Below, in pieces: positions 8,631-17,008 of a DNA stretch of 64,000 nucleotides. The stretch lies in the NCBI RefSeq assembly GCF_036030735.1, contig NZ_CP107928.1, positions 2,232,001 to 2,296,000 on the forward strand, read 5' to 3'. A program made the translations under genes and the position numbers. Position 1 is the first letter of the stretch, and every line of letters starts with the position of its first letter. Under the pieces are notes generated by a model. That model was not told the origin of the DNA, did no database searches, and worked only from the letters and a program-made list of their open reading frames with translations. Origin of the DNA: Streptomyces sp. NBC_00425 (GTDB lineage: Bacteria > Actinomycetota > Actinomycetes > Streptomycetales > Streptomycetaceae).

Positions 8631-8642
8631 GTGACATGGCAC
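8631..8642 (+). promoter_or_regulatory. Candidate GntR operator, copy 3, before the regulator gene
   Basis: GTGACATGGCAC differs from the perfect palindrome at 6342 by one base and lies 20 bases before the gntR start. It suggests that the regulator controls itself. Confidence 0.5.
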
Positions 8643-8661
8643 AGCGTTCCGAGGAGACCCC

Positions 8662-9393
8662 ATGGCCGCCGCCCCGCGCACCAGCAGCCGGACACCCGCC
8701 TCACCGGCGCCCGCATCGGCGCCGGTGCCCGCGCCCGCCCTGCCGGTGCTCGGCGGCCGCCGGAGCAGTTACCGCGAGCGGGTCGCCGACGCCCTGCGGG
8801 CCGCACTGATCGCGGGTGAGCTGCTGCCCGGCGAGGTGTACTCGGCGCCGGCCCTCGCCGCCCGCTTCGGCGTCTCGGCGACCCCGGTGCGCGAGGCGAT
8901 GCTCGACCTCGCGAAGGAGGGCCTGGTCGACGCCGTCCCGAACAAGGGATTCCGGGTCACCGACGTCTCCGACCGGCAGCTCGACGAGTACACGCACGTC
9001 CGCGCGCTCATCGAGATCCCCACGGTGGCCGCACTGGCGACCACTGCCGACCCGGTGTCCCTGGAGGCGTTGCGTCCGGCGGCCCGCGAGATCGTCGCCG
9101 CCGCGGTCGCGGGCGACCTCATCGCCTATGTCGAGGCCGACACCCGCTTCCACCTGGGCCTGCTGGCCCTCGCCGGCAACGCCCATCTCGTCGAGGTGGT
9201 CCGCGAGTTGCGCGGTCGCGCCCGGTTGTACGGGCTGACCGCCCTGTCCGCGTCGGGGCGTCTGCTGGCTTCCGCCGAGGAACACCTGGAGCTCCTGGAC
9301 GCCCTGTCGGCCCGCGACGAGCGGGCCGTGCGCGAGGTCATGACCCGGCACCTGGGGCATGTCCGGGGTCTGTGGGCCACCGCTCGCGCGTAG
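8662..9393 (+). CDS. GntR-family regulator (FCD type) of the hydroxyproline cluster
   Basis: 243 residues, ATG after GAGGAGA. An Ala/Pro-rich lead of about 30 residues precedes a winged helix with the family signature FGVSATPVREAMLDLAKEGL, then an all-helical FCD ligand domain with the metal-binding-type segment DTRFHLGLLALAGN and a later HLGHV. FCD regulators usually bind a small carboxylate metabolite and leave DNA when it accumulates. The same strand, cluster position and three shared 12-mers indicate it represses hydroxyproline catabolism; the inducer is unknown. Confidence 0.85.
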   Translation: MAAAPRTSSRTPASPAPASAPVPAPALPVLGGRRSSYRERVADALRAALIAGELLPGEVYSAPALAARFGVSATPVREAMLDLAKEGLVDAVPNKGFRVTDVSDRQLDEYTHVRALIEIPTVAALATTADPVSLEALRPAAREIVAAAVAGDLIAYVEADTRFHLGLLALAGNAHLVEVVRELRGRARLYGLTALSASGRLLASAEEHLELLDALSARDERAVREVMTRHLGHVRGLWATARA

Positions 9394-9579
9394 CCGTCCG
9401 CCCGAAGCGGGCGGCTCGCCCCACGAAGTCAGTCCTGCCCCCGCCCCTCCCCGCGCCACCCCGGACCGCCGGCCACGTCTGTGATCCTTGTCGCGGTTGT
9501 GCGAAGCGTGGTGAGTGTGCCGAACGGGCATGCAACTGCCCGTGCTGGAACGATCGGTGTCTTTTCTGTGGGGGAACGT

Positions 9580-10866
9580 GTGAGCCTGTGTGTGATCGGT
9601 GCGGGTCTGTCCGGTCTGGCGGCTGCGCACGCCCTGAAGTCCGAGGGCGTCGACTTCGTCGTCCTGGAGCGGGCGCCCGAGGTCGGCGGACTCTGGCGGC
9701 AGCCACAGGCCGGCGAACGCGGACCGGGCTACCTCTCGCTGCACCTCAACACCAACAAACGGCTCACCGGTTACGCCGACTACCCGATGCCCGACTCCTA
9801 CCCCGTCTACCCGCGCCACGGTGACGTCGCCGCCTACCTGCGTGCCTTCGCCGAGTGGGCCGGTGTGTCGGACCACATCGAGTTGGGGACGACGGTCGAG
9901 TCCGTCACCCGGAGCGCCGGCGGTTCCTGGACGGTGGTCGGCCACGACACCCGGGGGCGGCGCACGACACGCGACTTCAGCCAGGTCGTCGTCGCCTCGG
10001 GGCACAACACCGAACCCGTCCTGCCCGCTCCGCTCCCGGGTTCCGACACCTTCGAAGGGGCCGTTCTCCACGCTCTGGACTACCGCGACGGCAGTGACTT
10101 CACCGGCCGGCGGGTCGTCGTGGTGGGGCTGGGCGCCTCGGCGGTGGACATCGCCGCCGACCTCTCCCGGTACGCCGCGCAGACCGCCCTGTCCGTGCGC
10201 CGGGGACTGCACATCGTGCCCAAGCAGCTCTTCGGCATGCCGTTGGACGACGTCGCCGAGGCGCCGTGGTGGACGACCATGACCCTCGAGGAGCAGCGCC
10301 GCTTCATCGAGCAGGCGCTGCTCGTCGCGCGCGGCAAGCTCTCGGACTACGGGCTGCCCGAGCCGGACCATCCGATCTTCGCCTCGGCCGTGACCGTGTC
10401 CGACGAGATCCTCACCCGCATCCGGCACGGCGGGGTCGTCCCCAAGCCCGCGATCGAGCGCCTCGACGCCGACCGCGTGGTCTTCACCGACGGCACCTCC
10501 GTGCCCGCCGACGTGGTGGTCCACTGCACCGGGTACCGCATGGCGTACCCGTTCCTGCCGCAGGGCTGCCCGATCGGTCCGCAGGGTTCCGTCGAGCTGT
10601 ACAAGCGGGTCGTCGCGCCCGACCACCCCGGTCTGCACTTCGTCGGCCTGGTCCGCCCGCACGGCTCCGTCACCCGTCTGGTGGAGGCCCAGTCCCGCTG
10701 GGTGGCACGGATCGCGGCGGGCAAGGCGACGTTGCCGGAGCGGGAGGTCATGTACAAGGAGATCGCCGACTACCTGGGCGGCATCGCCGGTCAGTACGGC
10801 CAGGTGCAGGGCGCGTCGATCCAGGTGAACGTCGCGCCCTATCTGGAGGAGCTGCGGGCCGAGTGA
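9580..10866 (+). CDS. Flavin-containing monooxygenase paired with the indole prenyltransferase
   Basis: 428 residues. I chose the GTG at 9580 because GGGGGAA sits seven bases before it and the FAD motif ([15 protein letters not shown]) follows at once; the open frame extends 33 codons further upstream. [11 protein letters not shown] near 160 fits the FMO fingerprint FxGxxxHxxx(Y/F), and [17 protein letters not shown] is the NADPH-binding motif. It faces a DMATS-type prenyltransferase. In S. coelicolor the pair SCO7467/SCO7468 makes 5-dimethylallylindole-3-acetonitrile: the prenyltransferase acts on L-tryptophan and the monooxygenase converts the product to the nitrile. By analogy this enzyme oxidises a prenylated tryptophan. 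Confidence 0.75.
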   Translation: MSLCVIGAGLSGLAAAHALKSEGVDFVVLERAPEVGGLWRQPQAGERGPGYLSLHLNTNKRLTGYADYPMPDSYPVYPRHGDVAAYLRAFAEWAGVSDHIELGTTVESVTRSAGGSWTVVGHDTRGRRTTRDFSQVVVASGHNTEPVLPAPLPGSDTFEGAVLHALDYRDGSDFTGRRVVVVGLGASAVDIAADLSRYAAQTALSVRRGLHIVPKQLFGMPLDDVAEAPWWTTMTLEEQRRFIEQALLVARGKLSDYGLPEPDHPIFASAVTVSDEILTRIRHGGVVPKPAIERLDADRVVFTDGTSVPADVVVHCTGYRMAYPFLPQGCPIGPQGSVELYKRVVAPDHPGLHFVGLVRPHGSVTRLVEAQSRWVARIAAGKATLPEREVMYKEIADYLGGIAGQYGQVQGASIQVNVAPYLEELRAE

Positions 10867-11028
10867 CGCCGCCTCACCCGGCGTCGGCGGAGTCCGAGCC
10901 GTGCGCGTCCGTCCACCAGGGGCTCCCCCGCGGCTTCGCGACCCGTGCCTGCGAGGGAATCGGTTCGACGGCGTCGACGCACGGCCCCCTCGGCGTCCTC
11001 GACCCCGGGGGTGCGGGTCACCCCGCGC

Positions 11029-12210
11029 TCAGGCCTCGGCGGGCACGGGGGCCGGGGGCGGGACGACGGCCGGCACGTCGAGCGGCGCGGCGGCCGGCAA
11101 GTCGGCCGGCGACAGGACCGTGGGCGGCCGGATTTCGTACGCCTCCGAGGAGATGTACGTCATCACCCGTGGCGGACGGCCCCGTTGGTGAGCCAGCCCC
11201 AGATAGGCGACGAGGCCCACGCCGTCCTCCGGCTGCCGCGAGGTGACGGCGACCGAGGCACGCCGCACCGTGACCGGGTCGATGCCGTAGCGGGCGTGCA
11301 GTGCGGCGGCCCGGTCCAGGGCCACGCCGTCGTGGCGGGCGTAGTCGCGGACCGGGATGTAGACGGTGAAGCCGCTCGGCAGGCCCGACCCCGTCTCGGT
11401 GAAGGCATGGCACGTCTGGACGGGACGACGGTCGAGCTGCGGTTTGTGCTCCTTCCCCGCCACGATGCGGAAGAACTCCTCGATCTCGGCGCTGTCGGGG
11501 CCGTCGCCCGTACGAGACAGGGCGCCCGCCTCCGCAGCCGACAGGTCGTCGTGCGCCAGATAGACCTTCACCCGTGGTTCCGCCCAGTCACCGAGGTCCA
11601 GTGCGAAGAACAGATGGCGGTCACCGTCGGGCAGCGCCTGGAAGGCCTTACGGTGACCGAGTCGTTTCAGCGCCTGCCGTACGGTCTTGGCGGCCCGCTC
11701 CTCTCCCGAGGCCGCGGGATTCAGATAGGCCTTGACCCTGGGGACCCCGCCCGCACGCAGTTCCAGCGCACACCAGAGCGCCAGCGGACCCTGAGGCGAC
11801 GGCGGGAAGAACAGGTCTTCCAGTTCGTCGAGCGGGTCGGTGCCGAAGCCCCAGCGCCGGCCCATGTCGCGTATCACCCGCAGTCCGATGTTGCCGTTGT
11901 CCGTCAGGTCGCTGGCGCCCGCCCCTGGCTCGAGGAGCACCCGCAGGGTCGGCGGTGCGCCCGGTTCGCAGGAGAGGGAGAACTCCACGGGGGTGTGGTC
12001 GTCAGAGAGGAAGCTGCGGCTGGGCGGGGGCAGCTCCAGCGGTCGCTGCGCGAGAGGGCCCAGCACGTCGAGGAGTGTGCGCGCGTAGTCCGCCGAGTCG
12101 GCGGCGCACAGACCCGCGGTCTCGCTCAGTCGCAGTAACTGACGGGCCGCGTGGCCGCCGAGCGTGCCGGCCACCGGCTCGCCCGGGGCGTCGGGGCGCG
12201 GGGTGGTCAT
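11029..12210 (-). CDS. DMATS-type aromatic (tryptophan) prenyltransferase
   Basis: 393 residues, ATG after GAAGG. The protein has the ABBA/DMATS architecture: a helical N-terminus, then repeated strand pairs with basic residues that bind diphosphate (RVLLEPGAG, RVKAYLNP, RVKVYLAHDD, GFTVYIPVRDYARHD, RVMTYISSEAYE). These strands match the pattern of tryptophan and indole prenyltransferases. Such enzymes put dimethylallyl on an aromatic ring without an Asp-rich Mg motif. The convergent FMO gene suggests a two-enzyme prenyl-indole pathway. The ring position cannot be read from the sequence. It follows the conservon P450 on the same strand after 222 bases. Confidence 0.75.
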   Translation of the reverse strand: MTTPRPDAPGEPVAGTLGGHAARQLLRLSETAGLCAADSADYARTLLDVLGPLAQRPLELPPPSRSFLSDDHTPVEFSLSCEPGAPPTLRVLLEPGAGASDLTDNGNIGLRVIRDMGRRWGFGTDPLDELEDLFFPPSPQGPLALWCALELRAGGVPRVKAYLNPAASGEERAAKTVRQALKRLGHRKAFQALPDGDRHLFFALDLGDWAEPRVKVYLAHDDLSAAEAGALSRTGDGPDSAEIEEFFRIVAGKEHKPQLDRRPVQTCHAFTETGSGLPSGFTVYIPVRDYARHDGVALDRAAALHARYGIDPVTVRRASVAVTSRQPEDGVGLVAYLGLAHQRGRPPRVMTYISSEAYEIRPPTVLSPADLPAAAPLDVPAVVPPPAPVPAEA

Positions 12211-12244
12211 CGGCCTTCGCCCTCGGGAACGGGGCGGACAAGAA

Positions 12245-12270
12245 GATACCCGCCCGGGGAGGCGGGTATC
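12245..12270 (-). terminator. Hairpin between conservon operon and prenyltransferase gene
   Basis: GATACCCGCC and GGCGGGTATC form a perfect 10-base stem with a 6-base loop; a short T-rich tract follows on the minus strand. It probably ends the conservon transcript or acts in the leader of the prenyltransferase mRNA. A second inverted repeat (GTGAGGAAC/GTTCCTCAC) lies at 12347-12376. Confidence 0.5.
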
Positions 12271-12432
12271 AGGGGGTGCACGACGATGGGGTGTCGTATG
12301 AAATCGGCGCCGTCGGATCTGAGGTCCACGACATCTCCTCTTACTCGTGAGGAACACGGAATATCGCGTTCCTCACTACCCCTGCGGTTGAATCGTCATG
12401 CAGTGATGCGGAGTTGACGGGTGTTGTGTGCA

Positions 12433-13779
12433 TCACCTCGTCAGCCAGTTGAGGAACTGGCTCCACATGCCTCCGCGTTCGTTCCTGCCGCTCGCCGGGG
12501 CGGTGTACTGCGGACGCACCGGGGCCTCCCTGGGGGCCGGCGCGGGCCGCTGGACGACCTGGACCGGGGTGAACTTGGCGGGCAGCACCGTGAGTCCGCG
12601 GTTGAAGGGCCCCGGCCGCCAGGTCAGGCTGTCGGTGGGCACCGCCAGCTCGACGTCGGGCAGCTTGTTCAGCAGGTTCTCGATGGCCGTCACGGTGATC
12701 TGCCGGGCGGGCTCCTTGGACGGGCAGGCGTGCGGGCCCGCGCTCCAGGCGAGGTGGGCACGGTTGCTGCCCGCCTGGCGTGCCGCCGTCAGCGCCGGAC
12801 CGGTGTTGGCCGCGGCATAGCTGACCAGGACGAGGTCGCCGGCGTGCAGTTTCTGTCCGGCGAACTCCATGTCGGACGTTGGGTAGTGGGCGCCGAGGTT
12901 CTGCATGGGCGGGTTCTCCCACAGCGTGTCGTCGATCGCCTCGTCGATCAGCCCGCCCTGGTGGGCGTACGCGTCGTTGGTGAGCAGGCGGTGCAGCGTG
13001 TTGCCGATGAGGTTGCGCAGCGGCTCGTTGCCCGCCACCAGCAGCAGGGCGATCTGGTGGACCATCTCCTCGTCGGTGAGCTTGGCAGGGTGCTGCATCA
13101 GCCACGAGGGGACGTCGTCGCCGGGCTTGGCCCGCTTGAGCGCGACGAGTTCACCGATGGCCCCGAACATCACCCCGACCGCCTGCTCGGCGTTCACGCC
13201 GTCGAACATGCCGGTGATGCCGAAGACGACGCGGTCTCCGATGTCGGCGGTGCAGCCGAACAGCTCGTTGAACACGAACAGCGGCAGCTGCTTGGCGTAG
13301 TCGCCGAGCAGGTCGGCCGATCCGCGTGAACCGAACTGCGAGATCAGGTAGTTGGAGACCTGCTCGGTGGTCTGGCTCAGCTTGCGCGCGTCGACGCGCC
13401 CCATGCTGTCCGTGATCGCCTGGCGCAGCCTGTGGTGCTCCGCGCCGTCGCTGAACATGGCGTTGGGCCGGTAGGCCAGCAGCGGTGCGACCGGGCTGTC
13501 CGCAGGGATGCGGCCTTCGTTGAGGTCCCGCCAGCGGCGCGCGTCCTTGCGGAAGGAGCCGGAGTCCTGGAGCAGTTGGAGTGCGAAGGAGTAGTCCGTG
13601 ACGAGGGTGGCCTCGACCCCCGGCGCCAGCTCGACGGGCGCGGTCGGACCGTAGTGGCGCAGGTAGGTGTAGTAGGCCTGGGGGTCGGCCGCGAACTCCG
13701 GCCCGTACAACGGCACCCTGCCGTCGGCCTGGTGCGCCGGGCACCCGGGCGGGGGCACGGGTGCGGTGGGTTGTTCCAT
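12433..13779 (-). CDS. Conservon-associated cytochrome P450, CYP157-like, lacking ExxR
   Basis: 448 residues, ATG after AGGAG. The heme-ligand loop is AWSAGPHACPSK with Cys352. The K-helix, where nearly all P450s have ExxR, reads EAIDDTLWENPP (280-291), so both Glu and Arg are replaced. The I-helix AGNEPLRN (249-256) has Pro where the oxygen-activating Thr normally stands. Streptomyces CYP157 members encoded in conservons are known to lack ExxR. It ends the five-gene conservon. The C-terminal 40 residues (Pro/Arg-rich, then WSQFLNWLTR) extend beyond the usual P450 end. Catalytic activity is uncertain. Confidence 0.85.
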   Translation of the reverse strand: MEQPTAPVPPPGCPAHQADGRVPLYGPEFAADPQAYYTYLRHYGPTAPVELAPGVEATLVTDYSFALQLLQDSGSFRKDARRWRDLNEGRIPADSPVAPLLAYRPNAMFSDGAEHHRLRQAITDSMGRVDARKLSQTTEQVSNYLISQFGSRGSADLLGDYAKQLPLFVFNELFGCTADIGDRVVFGITGMFDGVNAEQAVGVMFGAIGELVALKRAKPGDDVPSWLMQHPAKLTDEEMVHQIALLLVAGNEPLRNLIGNTLHRLLTNDAYAHQGGLIDEAIDDTLWENPPMQNLGAHYPTSDMEFAGQKLHAGDLVLVSYAAANTGPALTAARQAGSNRAHLAWSAGPHACPSKEPARQITVTAIENLLNKLPDVELAVPTDSLTWRPGPFNRGLTVLPAKFTPVQVVQRPAPAPREAPVRPQYTAPASGRNERGGMWSQFLNWLTR

Positions 13780-13787
13780 GTGTGCTC

Positions 13788-14381
13788 CTAGTGTGCACGT
13801 TCCTGCAGATGGCGGACGAGGGTGATCAGCGCGTCGGCCGAGGACCGCTCGTCTCGCGCGTCGCAGGTGACGACGGGGGTGTCGTCGAGCAGGTCGAGTG
13901 CTTCGCGCAGAGCGTTCTCGTCCCGCGGCGGGGCGCCGTCGAAGTGGTTGACGGCGATGGCGTAGTCGAGCCCGTAGTGCTCGATCAGGTCGATCACGGC
14001 GAAGGAGTCCGCGAGCCGCTCGGGATCGACCAGCACCAGCGCACCGAGCGCGCCGCGCGCCATGTCCTCCCACATCTGAACGAAGCGCTGCTGGCCCGGC
14101 GTTCCGAACAGGTACAGCACGACACGATCGCTGATGGTCAGCCGGCCGAAGTCCATGGCGACCGTGGTGGTGGTCTTGCCCTGGACGCCCTTGAGGTCGT
14201 CGACCGCCTCGGCCGCCCGGGTCATCGTCTCCTCGGTGGACAGCGGCTCGATCTCCGAGATGGCCCCGATGAACGTGGTCTTGCCGACCGCGAAGTGTCC
14301 CACGACGAGGATCTTGACGGCCGTCTGCGTCTCGCCGCGGCGGACGTAGGCCTGCTCATCCAAACTTGGCCCTGAGACCAT
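13788..14381 (-). CDS. cvnD: Conservon GTPase (CvnD type)
   Basis: 197 residues. ATG start lies 26 bases inside the upstream DUF742 gene. A Ras-like P-loop GHFAVGKTTFIG (about 28-39) is followed by LFGTPGQQRF, the DxxG-equivalent, and by AVNHFD in place of NKxD. This is the small GTP-binding subunit of conservons, which are membrane-associated complexes built like eukaryotic G-protein-coupled systems. It would switch with the roadblock protein as its GAP-like partner. Confidence 0.9.
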   Translation of the reverse strand: MVSGPSLDEQAYVRRGETQTAVKILVVGHFAVGKTTFIGAISEIEPLSTEETMTRAAEAVDDLKGVQGKTTTTVAMDFGRLTISDRVVLYLFGTPGQQRFVQMWEDMARGALGALVLVDPERLADSFAVIDLIEHYGLDYAIAVNHFDGAPPRDENALREALDLLDDTPVVTCDARDERSSADALITLVRHLQERAH

Positions 14382-14733
14382 TCAGCACCTCCTCCAGGAT
14401 GTCCCGGTCGGCGAGCGGAGCCCGCTGGACGGGCGGACGGGTGATGAGATAGCCGCCCTCGGTGAGTGCGGCCAGGAGTATCTTCACCACTCCCAGGGGC
14501 AGTTGGGTGTGACCGGCGATCTCGGCGACCGAGAGGTAGCCGGCCGCGCACAGGTCCAGCAGCTTCTGTTCCTCGGGGGACAGCCTGGTGGGCCGCTGCT
14601 CGTGGTCGGCCGCCGCCGTGACCAGCGTGATGAGCGACAGCTGCCCTTCGTCGGGCAGCCCGCGTCCCTTGGTGATGACGTACGGACGTACTAACTCCGG
14701 CGTCTGCGGCTCGAGTTCGCCGTAGCCCGTCAT
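14356..14733 (-). CDS. cvnC: Conservon DUF742 protein (CvnC type)
   Basis: 125 residues, ATG overlapping the upstream stop (ATGA). The region LVRPYVITKGRG and the winged-helix-like stretch LDLCAAGYLSVAEIAGHTQLPLGVVKILLAAL are typical of DUF742, as is LITRPP before the end. DUF742 proteins always travel with the roadblock and GTPase subunits. A role in docking or DNA binding has been suggested for the family but none is visible here. Confidence 0.9.
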   Translation of the reverse strand: MTGYGELEPQTPELVRPYVITKGRGLPDEGQLSLITLVTAAADHEQRPTRLSPEEQKLLDLCAAGYLSVAEIAGHTQLPLGVVKILLAALTEGGYLITRPPVQRAPLADRDILEEVLNGLRAKFG

Positions 14734-15131
14734 GACCGCACGCCGAGGTTCTCGCGCGGCGGCGTGGTGAGCGCCTTGCCGAGCTGGCCGACGAGCTGCT
14801 GCATCCGGAAGGTGATGTCCGCCATGTCGACGTCCGGGGAGGCGGAGACGCCGAGGTAGGCGCCCTCGCCGGCGGAGATCAGGAAGACCCAGCCACCGTC
14901 GAACTCGACCAGCGTCTGCCGCCAGCGCATCTGCGGGTCCTCGCAGAAGAAGGCGAGCGAGCGGCTGAGCGACTGCACACCGCTCATCGCGGCGGCCACC
15001 CGGTCCGCGTCGTCCTTGTCGAAGTCCTGCGTCCGCGCCATCAGCAGGCCGTCGGCGGAGATCAGGACGGCGTGCAGGGCCCCGGGAATCTCCAGGGCGC
15101 TGTCAAGCATCCATGACAGATCGTCATTCAC
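14730..15131 (-). CDS. cvnB: Conservon roadblock/LC7 protein (CvnB type)
   Basis: 133 residues, GTG overlapping the stop of the sensor gene (GTGA). The N-terminal LSWMLDSALEIPGALHAVLISADGLLMA and the later VFLISAGEGAYLGVSA make up the roadblock/LC7 (MglB-like) fold. In conservons this subunit binds and modulates the small GTPase. The four genes cvnA-D are all joined by overlaps, so they are translated as one unit. Confidence 0.9.
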   Translation of the reverse strand: MNDDLSWMLDSALEIPGALHAVLISADGLLMARTQDFDKDDADRVAAAMSGVQSLSRSLAFFCEDPQMRWRQTLVEFDGGWVFLISAGEGAYLGVSASPDVDMADITFRMQQLVGQLGKALTTPPRENLGVRS

Positions 15132-16297
15132 GAGAACTCATGCCCTTCGCTGCTTGCACCACGGGTGCTCGACTGTTCCGCCGGGTCCGTCTGCACGGCC
15201 CGGCCCGACCGGGTGCCGCGCTGGAAAGCGCCCATGATCGCCGCCGTCTCCGCTCCCGTCCGGGAGGCGCCGGAGGCGTTCGACGCGCTGCCGGGCACGA
15301 TGGCCATCGGCCGCTTGCGGCGCCGCTTCGGCAGGCCGTCGGACGTGGTGGCCGTGGTCAACGCGGTCTCGGGGCCGCCGCCCACGGGGGCGGTCGAGGC
15401 AGCGGGAACGACCGGAGCCGGTTCCTTCTGCTCGGGTGCGTTGGTGAGCAGGTCGTGCGGCAGGAGGAGCACTGCCCGGACCCCGCCGTAGGGGGAGGTG
15501 GAGTCCACGGACACCTCGAAGCCGAAGCGCTCGCTGAGCACGCCGATCACCGCGAAGCCGAACTGCGGGGGGTTGCCGAGGCCGGAGACGCCCGACACCC
15601 GCTCGCTCGACAGGAGTTTGTCCGCGCGGGCGCGCTCCTCGTCGTTCATACCGACACCGGCGTCGTCGACGACGATGCAGATGCCCTTGGGCACGGTGCG
15701 GATGTTGATTTCGACGACGGTGTCCGGGCTGGAATAGCTCGTGGCGTTGTCGAGCAGCTCGGCGAGGGCCAGTGCGACGGGCTCGACGGCACGGCTCGTG
15801 ATGCCGAAGTCGACCTGGGAGAGGATCTCCACCCGCCGGTAGTGGCGCACCCTGCCCTGGGCGCTGCGCACCACGTCGTAGACGGACGCGACATCGCGTG
15901 CGCGTCCCAGCCAGCCGTCGCAGAGCACGGCGATGGACTGGGCACGCCGGCCGAACTGCGAGTTCGTGTGGTCGATCTCCAGGAGGTCCTGGAGGATGAC
16001 CGACTCGCCATATTTGTTCTGCAGCCGGGAGACGATCAACTGCTGTTCCGCGGCAAGGCCCTGAAGGGTCCGCATCGCGGACTTGAGGACCGTTTTCGTA
16101 GCCTCTTCGGCTCTTTCCTGAGCGGCCTCGACAGATTGCGCGTACTCGTTCTCCAAGGCGGAGTAGTGGGATCTGAGCCCCACGATCTCCTGCCTCAAGG
16201 CACGCGCCGCCCTGCGCTGGCGAACAATGAGGGCGACTGCGATGAGTACGGCGGCGAGGAGAGCCCAGAGTACCGGGTTCCGTATGTAATCAGTCAT
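15128..16297 (-). CDS. cvnA: Conservon sensor, histidine-kinase-like ATPase (CvnA type)
   Basis: 389 residues, ATG after GAAGAGAG. One membrane segment (about residues 8-26), then a coiled-coil-like stretch (QEIVGLRSHYSALENEYAQSV), a dimer region, and a GHKL ATPase domain with the N-box LALAELLDNATSYS, the G1 box VDDAGVGM and a late FGFAVIGVLSERFG. The tail after about 290 is Pro/Ala/Ser-rich and disordered. CvnA proteins are nitrate/sensor-kinase relatives that anchor the GTPase complex in the membrane. No partner response regulator is present. Confidence 0.9.
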   Translation of the reverse strand: MTDYIRNPVLWALLAAVLIAVALIVRQRRAARALRQEIVGLRSHYSALENEYAQSVEAAQERAEEATKTVLKSAMRTLQGLAAEQQLIVSRLQNKYGESVILQDLLEIDHTNSQFGRRAQSIAVLCDGWLGRARDVASVYDVVRSAQGRVRHYRRVEILSQVDFGITSRAVEPVALALAELLDNATSYSSPDTVVEINIRTVPKGICIVVDDAGVGMNDEERARADKLLSSERVSGVSGLGNPPQFGFAVIGVLSERFGFEVSVDSTSPYGGVRAVLLLPHDLLTNAPEQKEPAPVVPAASTAPVGGGPETALTTATTSDGLPKRRRKRPMAIVPGSASNASGASRTGAETAAIMGAFQRGTRSGRAVQTDPAEQSSTRGASSEGHEFS

Positions 16298-16638
16298 AAG
16301 ACTCTCTTCAGGCGACTGACGGCCAGTTGCTGAATTCCCGTCGACACGGGTGGACCGGCGGACCGCCCGCACGGGGATGACCCCGGACCGTCCCCCGTAG
16401 CCGGAGATGTCGTCTTGCACCCATCCGCCCGCCCACAAGCGAGCGTGATCGTATCACCACAAGAAGGCACCACAGACCGCCAATATGCCCACCGAGATGA
16501 ACATTGACGAACCGTCAGCCGTACTGACGGACGACCGCGAAACGGCCCGGTAACCGCCTTCGCGACGACCGCTCCGCACGACGCGACAGGACAACCGATA
16601 AGTGGCCTTCCGCGACATTCCGGAGGTAATGGATACCG
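16298..16638. other. Intergenic region upstream of the conservon
   Basis: No gene is supported here. It holds the conservon promoter region. Short open stretches on both strands have no recognisable protein or ribosome site. Confidence 0.6.
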
Positions 16639-16680
16639 AAAACAACAAAACCCGCATCCGGCGGAACGCCGAATACGGGT
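16639..16680 (-). terminator. Intrinsic terminator of tRNA-Leu
   Basis: On the minus strand ACCCGTATTCGGCG pairs with CGCCGGATGCGGGT (14 pairs including G-U) around a TTC loop and is followed by TTTTGTTGTTTT. It lies about 50 bases after the tRNA 3' end. Confidence 0.8.
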
Positions 16681-16728
16681 CATGTGCAGATTCACCGAGC
16701 GAAATCCGCTCGACACGGAGAGTAAGAG

Positions 16729-16813
16729 TGTCCGAGGGGGGACTTGAACCCCCACGCCCGATAAAGGGCACTAGCACCTCAAGCTAGCGCGTCTGCCATT
16801 CCGCCACCCGGAC
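16729..16813 (-). tRNA. tRNA-Leu (anticodon GAG)
   Basis: An 85-base class II tRNA. The acceptor GTCCGGG pairs with CUCGGAC (one G-U) and the discriminator is A. The D-arm starts TGGCGGAATGG, the anticodon loop is TTGAGGT (anticodon GAG, reads CUC/CUU), a long variable arm follows, and the T-arm contains GGTTCAAGTCC. CCA is not encoded. No integrase or repeat of its 3' end was seen nearby. Confidence 0.95.
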
Positions 16814-17008
16814 CAGGTGTCTGCCGCCGCGCGAGGTGATCCCCGCGGCGACACGGACAACAATACCAAGCTTTCAGCGTGCGTCTCACCTGCATATCCG
16901 CTGGCCGCGCAGGGTGACGGAGCCTTCACCGCGCCCCTCCCCGGGCGCTCGCCGCTCACCGCCTGCCCACCAGGGCGCCCCGCCACCCGACAGTCCCGGG
17001 TCAGGGCA

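Noticed and set aside
9580..16297. FMO, prenyltransferase, P450 and conservon as one large biosynthetic cluster
   Set aside because: Conservon genes are regulatory and occur without such enzymes; only the FMO-prenyltransferase pair has pathway support.
16602..16787. A 61-codon open frame on the plus strand ending EGGLEPPRPIKGTSTSS
   Set aside because: It is the antisense read-through of tRNA-Leu and its terminator, a common false gene.
16729..16813. tRNA-Leu as an integration site of a mobile element
   Set aside because: No integrase gene and no repeat of the tRNA 3' end found nearby.
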